10,761 nucleotides of DNA, from NCBI GenBank assembly GCA_016256075.1, contig SDVU01000760.1, forward strand, positions 1 to 10,761, read 5' to 3'. The notes under the pieces were generated by a model that had not been told where the DNA came from, did no database searches, and saw only the letters and a program-made list of their open reading frames with translations. Source of the stretch: Dictyocoela muelleri. Taxonomy: Eukaryota; Microsporidia. Below, one piece after another: positions 8,201 through 10,761 of the stretch (position 1 is the stretch's first letter; each line of letters opens with the position of its first letter). Position numbers and translations under genes: made by a program.

Positions 8201-9746
8201 TTTTACTAATATAATCAATATCTTTAATGCTATTTTCTTTGATATTGTTATCTTTAATTCCATTATTTTTTATATCATTACCTCTGCTATCATTATTAAT
8301 ATCTTTATTGTAATTATCTATACTATCATTATTAATATCTTTAATATTAATATCTTTACTATCATTATCTCTGCTATCATTATCTCTACTATCATTATTA
8401 ATATCTAAAGTATTAATATCTTTACTATTATCAATAAAAACAAATGTTGGATTTTCATTTTCATCAATGCCAAGCCAATTATAAATTCTTTTATTAATCC
8501 CAATATCTTTTTTTATAAACAGTTTCAATAAACATGAAAGAAAGTCAATAATTGATCTTTTAAGACAATTAGTAGATTCATTATCATTAATTATTTCTAT
8601 TAAATTTGAAAAAGGGCATATTTCATTAATCACGTCGAGGACTCCTCTTGTTATGAATAAATCTGTATCATCATTTATTCCTTCTGATATTGCAGAAATA
8701 AAGATTTTTAATTTAATATTATTATTTTGATCTTTATTGTTTTTATTTTCATCTTTATTGTTGTTATCAATAATTTTCATTTCCTTTTTGATATTAATAA
8801 AATCAGTTTTAAATAACAAATTCAAAATGTGTATTCGTAAGGTCTTATTATACAAAAAAGATTTCCATATCGAAAAAATAAGTTCTTCATTGTTCAAAAT
8901 TGATTTTAATTGATTTATAAGTTTTAAAATTAAAGTTTTTGCAGTATTGTTTTCTAATTCCATGTTAGCTGCTATTGCTGAAAAAATATTTGTTGAATTT
9001 TCAACTACAAATGATGATATTGGCATAATATAGGTGTTTATTAGTTCTAAAATTGTGTTTTTGACTGACATTTTTGAATTACATGCATAGGTGAAGAAGC
9101 CCAAAGTTATCAACTTAAAATCGTCAAGAATTTTTCTTTGGTTGAAAAAAATGCTATTTTCAATATTATTTATGTGTGTAGTATCTTTTTCATTAATAGT
9201 TTTATCTTTATCATTAATAGTTTTATCTTTGTCATTAATAGTTTTATCTTTATCATTAATAGTTTTATCTTTATCATTAATAGTTTTATCTTTATCATTA
9301 ATAGTTTTATCTTTTTCATTAATAGTTTTATCTTTTTCATTAATAGTTTTATCTTTGTCATTAATATTTTTATCATAAATAGTTTTATTTTTATCACTGA
9401 TGGGGTTTTCTTTATTATTCGAGATACCTCTATTTACATTATTTTTAATTTTATGTTTTAATTGTATTTCTTTTATTTGTTGATTCATCTTCAAAAATAA
9501 AATTCTATATGTTTTAAGAACCTTACTATGCACACCTGCAGGTAAAGTCGGATGAAGGCATTGATTGAGCCTTTTAATGAACAATACCTTGTGGGGAATA
9601 TAATTGAACTCATAGCTGTTTAAAGTGGCGTTTAGTGAGTTTAATAATGATATAAAGTCTGACCATTCTTGTGCTGACTTAAATGATTCTAGTTTGCGGT
9701 AAATTTCGTCTTCGTATTTTTGGTTTTGAGGTGAACTGTTTTGCAT
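2508..9746 (-). CDS. DOP1: DOP1/Dopey-like endosome-Golgi trafficking scaffold, Asn-rich, 2412 aa
   Basis: Seen: a single uninterrupted frame of 2412 residues. Residues 8-90 carry the Dopey N-terminal signature: a helix with EWSDFISLLNSLN, then FIKRLNQCLHPTLPAGVHSK leading into a KTYRILF helix. The domain resumes after a repeat insertion at about residue 200, with FFTYACNSKMSVKNTILEL near 218-235. DDTDLFITRGVLDVINEICP (about 357-378) matches the next conserved block. LDSLWPILFSDIINTLN (about 2063-2080) resembles the conserved C-terminal LWP block. The rest is Leu/Ile/Asn-rich helix broken by low-complexity arrays. No signal peptide or membrane segment is evident. Known of the family: DOP1 is a very large helical peripheral protein of endosomes and trans-Golgi. 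It works with MON2 and, in yeast, the flippase Neo1 in retrograde recycling. Start: an in-frame TAA at 9759-9761 leaves this as the first possible ATG; the stop is TAG. Length is near the human paralogues (about 2300-2470) and above yeast (about 1700) because of the arrays. Family assignment is firm for the N-terminus and weaker in the middle. Confidence 0.86.
2754..2840 (-). repeat. 18 bp in-frame array (NHSYKD hexapeptide)
   Basis: Four 18 bp units (2754-2825), with variant flanks, encode DNHSYK-type hexapeptides at about residues 2303-2332. They lie shortly before the C-terminal block that contains PCKKMLLIPQTDSLEIFF. Confidence 0.87.
3055..3235 (-). repeat. 15 bp based higher-order array (NLNYD, NSFND)
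   Basis: Pentapeptide-coding 15 bp words (NLNYD/G, NSFND, NSYND) are arranged in larger blocks of two to three words, roughly 45 bp, at about residues 2171-2236. The block order recurs, implying duplication of multi-word segments. Confidence 0.87.
3687..3830 (-). repeat. 18 bp in-frame tandem array (YKTKDD hexapeptide)
   Basis: Seven 18 bp units at 3687-3812, with a partial eighth, encode YKTKDD at about residues 1979-2020. Only one unit shows a silent base difference, so this is among the youngest-looking arrays in the gene. It is followed by the helix that leads to the conserved LWPILF block. Confidence 0.93.
4265..4400 (-). repeat. 30 bp in-frame repeat (NNINNYNDYD)
   Basis: Two identical 30 bp units (4301-4330 and 4331-4360), with degenerate flanks, encode DNNINNYNDY at about residues 1783-1828. 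The flanks carry shorter NDY/NDNHN words of the same composition. Confidence 0.82.
4671..4800 (-). repeat. 24 bp in-frame tandem array (KDDNKNLI octapeptide)
   Basis: Five 24 bp units (4671-4790) plus a partial unit encode KDDNKNLI, with one LN variant, at about residues 1650-1692. Units are almost identical. The array lies between the ICLEMNK helix end and the HFIKVIQNIRI helix. Confidence 0.92.
5160..5300 (-). repeat. Trinucleotide microsatellite encoding poly-Asn/Tyr
   Basis: A pure 40-base TTA run (5221-5260) lies within a wider impure tract of ATT/TAA triplets. On the coding strand it reads AAT and gives a run of 14 Asn followed by N/Y mixtures, at about residues 1483-1529. It is a simple sequence repeat that keeps the frame. 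Confidence 0.93.
5650..5770 (-). repeat. 21 bp in-frame tandem array (NNNEFEI heptad)
   Basis: Five 21 bp units at 5650-5754 plus a partial unit encode NNNEFEI with I/F or E/K variants, at about residues 1326-1366. Three adjacent units are identical at DNA level, a sign of recent amplification. Confidence 0.9.
6187..6345 (-). repeat. Compound 15/24 bp in-frame array (NKNTDNN, TIDNN)
   Basis: Two unit lengths alternate: a 24 bp unit encoding NINKNTDN and a 15 bp unit encoding NTIDN, at about residues 1134-1187. The mix looks like higher-order shuffling of two related repeat words. All junctions keep the frame. Confidence 0.82.
6630..6735 (-). repeat. 15 bp in-frame array (DNLNN pentapeptide)
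   Basis: A 15 bp unit (read on the plus strand as attgttaagattatc) recurs with substitutions and encodes NDNLN/NNVNL/NDNLN-type pentapeptides at about residues 1004-1041, between two conserved-looking helices. Confidence 0.78.
7085..7235 (-). repeat. Asn/Ile/Tyr-rich reiterated stretch (YNNTNLDIYNN, NMIYNN)
   Basis: Interleaved short units encode IYNN, HDIN and NLDIYNN motifs at about residues 838-888. The two copies of the block containing NTNLDIYNN are nearly identical at DNA level, pointing to a local segmental duplication rather than simple slippage. Confidence 0.75.
7510..7617 (-). repeat. 27 bp in-frame tandem array (LINDKNNNY nonapeptide)
   Basis: Four 27 bp units run back to back (7510, 7537, 7564 and 7591 as unit starts) and encode L/M-I-N-D-K/E-N-x-x-Y at about residues 711-746. 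Differences between units are single-base changes. Confidence 0.88.
8190..8430 (-). repeat. Degenerate Asp/Asn/Ser-rich array (DNDSRD, KDINNDS)
   Basis: Irregular reiterations of 15-24 bp built from triplets for N, D, S, K and I encode stretches such as DNDSRDNDSKDI at about residues 439-520. Units are less uniform than in the 21 bp array, suggesting an older or shuffled expansion. The array separates two Ile/Leu-rich helical blocks. Confidence 0.75.
9190..9389 (-). repeat. 21 bp in-frame tandem array (KDKTIND/E heptads) inside the Dopey N domain
   Basis: Eight complete 21 bp units (9190-9357) plus a decayed partial unit encode KDKTIN followed by D or E, at about residues 131-186. Units differ by only one or two bases, mostly at the wobble or D/E position. 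The array sits between the first conserved helices of the Dopey N domain and their continuation from about residue 200, so it splits the domain with a charged, probably disordered loop. Confidence 0.93.
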
Positions 9747-9796
9747 TGGGGTTGAATGTTATTTATGCGTATATATTTTTTTATATTTTGAAATTT
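9747..9796 (-). promoter_or_regulatory. Microsporidian-style start signal of the DOP1-like gene
   Basis: Reading on the minus strand, CCCC lies at 9751-9748, separated from the ATG by one A. An A/T tract with ATATATA lies about 20-40 bases upstream, and an AAATTT lies at 9796-9791. In Encephalitozoon and other microsporidia, CCC- or GGG-like motifs just before the ATG, with TATA-like or AAATTT-like elements behind them, mark very short 5' leaders. The CCCC stands out in a region that otherwise has almost no C. Its role here is inferred from position. Confidence 0.6.
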
Positions 9797-10237
9797 ATTA
9801 AAAATATTTTTAATTTAAGGTTTAAGTATGATTTTAATAAAAAGTTTTTAATGCAAATTTATTAAAACAATTTTTTATTTAAAAGTATTCTAGCTCCCGT
9901 TATTTTTTAAAGCTTTGTATTTATAAGAGCATGAAAAAGGTAGTAAAAATTATTATTAAAATTGATTAAAAGGTATATTTTTTAATGTTTCTTATCGAGT
10001 GATTATGGACGTGTATATTTTTTTTGGTCTATTCATCTATTTTGAGTATTTTTTTTTAATTTTTTTTGTGAATATTCTAAAAATATGTTTACATCCCGCT
10101 ACTTTCAAATTCCACTACTTCCAAAATTATATGAGATATTACTTTATACGCTTTAAATAAGCAAATGAAAGATTAATAAGTTATTACTAAAAAGTCTGAA
10201 TTGAAATTAATTGTTTAAATATTTATAGTCGGCCTTT
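9797..10237. other. Gene-poor region upstream of the DOP1-like gene
   Basis: The sequence is A/T-rich with long T-runs. It contains a near-duplicate pair of about 17 bp (CCGCTACTTTCAAAT and CACTACTTCCAAAAT within 10094-10127) and TCCCG-containing motifs near 9893 and 10093. No credible gene is visible. A 51-codon Phe-rich frame at 10005-10160 was judged a product of the T-runs. Confidence 0.5.
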
Positions 10238-10402
10238 GTGGACATAATAAAGAGTACTTTGGCCTTAATTCAATCTTTTATAAGAGATCTATCTCGATGA
10301 AATTGTTTATTTTTTTTGAATGTAAAGAGAGATATATTAATCCTTAGAGATATAAATCTTATAAAATATTGGATTAAACCCATTGGTCTTTATTATGTTC
10401 AC
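10238..10402. repeat. Imperfect long inverted repeat, arms about 58 bp
   Basis: The arm at 10238-10295 (starting GTGGACATAATAAAGA) aligns with the reverse complement of 10402-10345 (starting GTGAACATAATAAAGA). They share a Y/TTAATYCAATMTTTTATAAGA core, with a few substitutions and a small gap. About 50 bases separate the arms. It could fold as a long stem-loop or be a small foldback element. No open frame spans it. Confidence 0.65.
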
Positions 10403-10517
10403 AAATTCGAGCCTTTTTAAACAAGAAAATTTAATTCATATTTTTTATTAATAACTTTTTAATATCTCATTTACTTATTTAAAGTGTATTAGGGATTAGA
10501 ATCACGAGACATTTTTT

Positions 10518-10576
10518 AATCCCGGGATTTCAGAATTACATTTTTCTAAATCCCGTTATCTGGGGTTCCCGGGATT
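10518..10576. repeat. Palindrome AATCCCGGGATT with related CCCGGGATT copies
   Basis: A perfect 12 bp palindrome at 10518-10529 is followed by AAATCCCG (10548-10555) and TTCCCGGGATT (10566-10576), which pair as a further inverted repeat. G+C is high locally compared with the flanks. Function is unknown. It lies just outside the TIR copy that starts at 10659. Confidence 0.7.
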
Positions 10577-10658
10577 ATAATTTGCTAAAAAACGTAAAAT
10601 TTTTACATTTTTCTGTACTTTAAATAATTTAAAAGTATAATATAGATAAAATAATTAT

Positions 10659-10761
10659 GGTTCCCGTATACTTAATCCCCCCCTAACAAAAAAAAATAAA
10701 AATAACCCTTATGGTCGTGACAAAAAAAAATAAAATCATTAATTTTAAAAAATTTTTAATT
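10659..10761 (+). mobile_element. Terminus of a second copy of the TIR repeat, running off the window
   Basis: The sequence starts GGTTCCCGTATACTT and continues through a C-run, an A-run, and the ACCCTTATGGTCGTGAC core. It is in the same orientation as the left end at 304. Over about 70 bases it matches that end more closely than it matches the inverted end at 780. Only the outer part lies in the window. Confidence 0.55.

Noticed and set aside
9091-9461. Plus-strand open frames of 95 and 107 codons across the 21 bp array
   Set aside because: They are antisense shadows of the KDKTIND/E array. Any stop-free 21 bp unit stays open in the same frame for the whole array. The translations are pure reiterations of Ser/Leu/Ile/Val/Phe with no start signal.
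9683-9865. Plus-strand 60-codon frame over the DOP1-like start
   Set aside because: It is antisense to the conserved N-terminus and to the promoter of the long gene, and has no start signal of its own.
10005-10160. 51-codon Phe-rich, membrane-like ORF (MDVYIFFGLFIYFEYFFLIF onward)
   Set aside because: Its hydrophobicity follows from T-runs in the DNA. There is no CCC-like start motif and no family resemblance, so a chance frame is likelier than a gene.
1-10761. Dictyostelium or Plasmodium as the source, given the Asn-rich protein and A/T content
   Set aside because: The 7.2 kb intronless gene, the CCCC-A-ATG start, the close AATAAA and the C/G-containing intergenic repeats fit a microsporidian better. 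It is not excluded without a database search.

Overview
This is a very AT-rich eukaryotic window dominated by one intronless minus-strand gene. It fills 2508-9746 and encodes a 2412-residue protein. The protein's N-terminus, and several helical blocks further along, look like DOP1/Dopey, a large scaffold of the endosome-Golgi trafficking machinery. Three things point to a microsporidian. The gene lacks introns. A CCCC motif sits two bases from the start codon, as in microsporidian start signals, with TATA-like and AAATTT-like sequence behind it. An AATAAA lies only 10 bases past the stop. The long gene-poor flanks, dispersed repeats and many Asn-rich tandem arrays suggest one of the large-genome microsporidia (Hamiltosporidium- or Edhazardia-like). 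That placement is inference from style, not a match I could check.

Layout: positions 1-2507 are a gene-poor left flank. It holds a possible 46-codon gene (201-341) that runs into an apparent terminal-inverted-repeat element (304-780). Next come a 22-23 bp tandem array with an inverted partner (872-1067), a short basic open frame on the minus strand (1110-1271), and a run of plus-strand coding-like open stretches with no recognised family (about 1386-2255). Positions 2508-9746 are the DOP1-like gene. About a dozen tandem arrays interrupt it, with units of 15 to 30 bp that are always a multiple of three. Its promoter lies at 9747-9796. Positions 9797-10761 are a right flank without a credible gene. 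It contains an imperfect long inverted repeat (10238-10402), a 12 bp palindrome with related GGGATT/AATCCC motifs, and the start of another copy of the terminal repeat seen at 304-780, running off the end.

Only the DOP1-like gene is well supported, so no operon or gene-to-gene cooperation can be read from the window. The chief interest lies in how heavily the trafficking scaffold has been expanded by in-frame tandem repeats, and in the small, apparently non-autonomous repeat families flanking it. No tRNA, rRNA or CRISPR array was seen.
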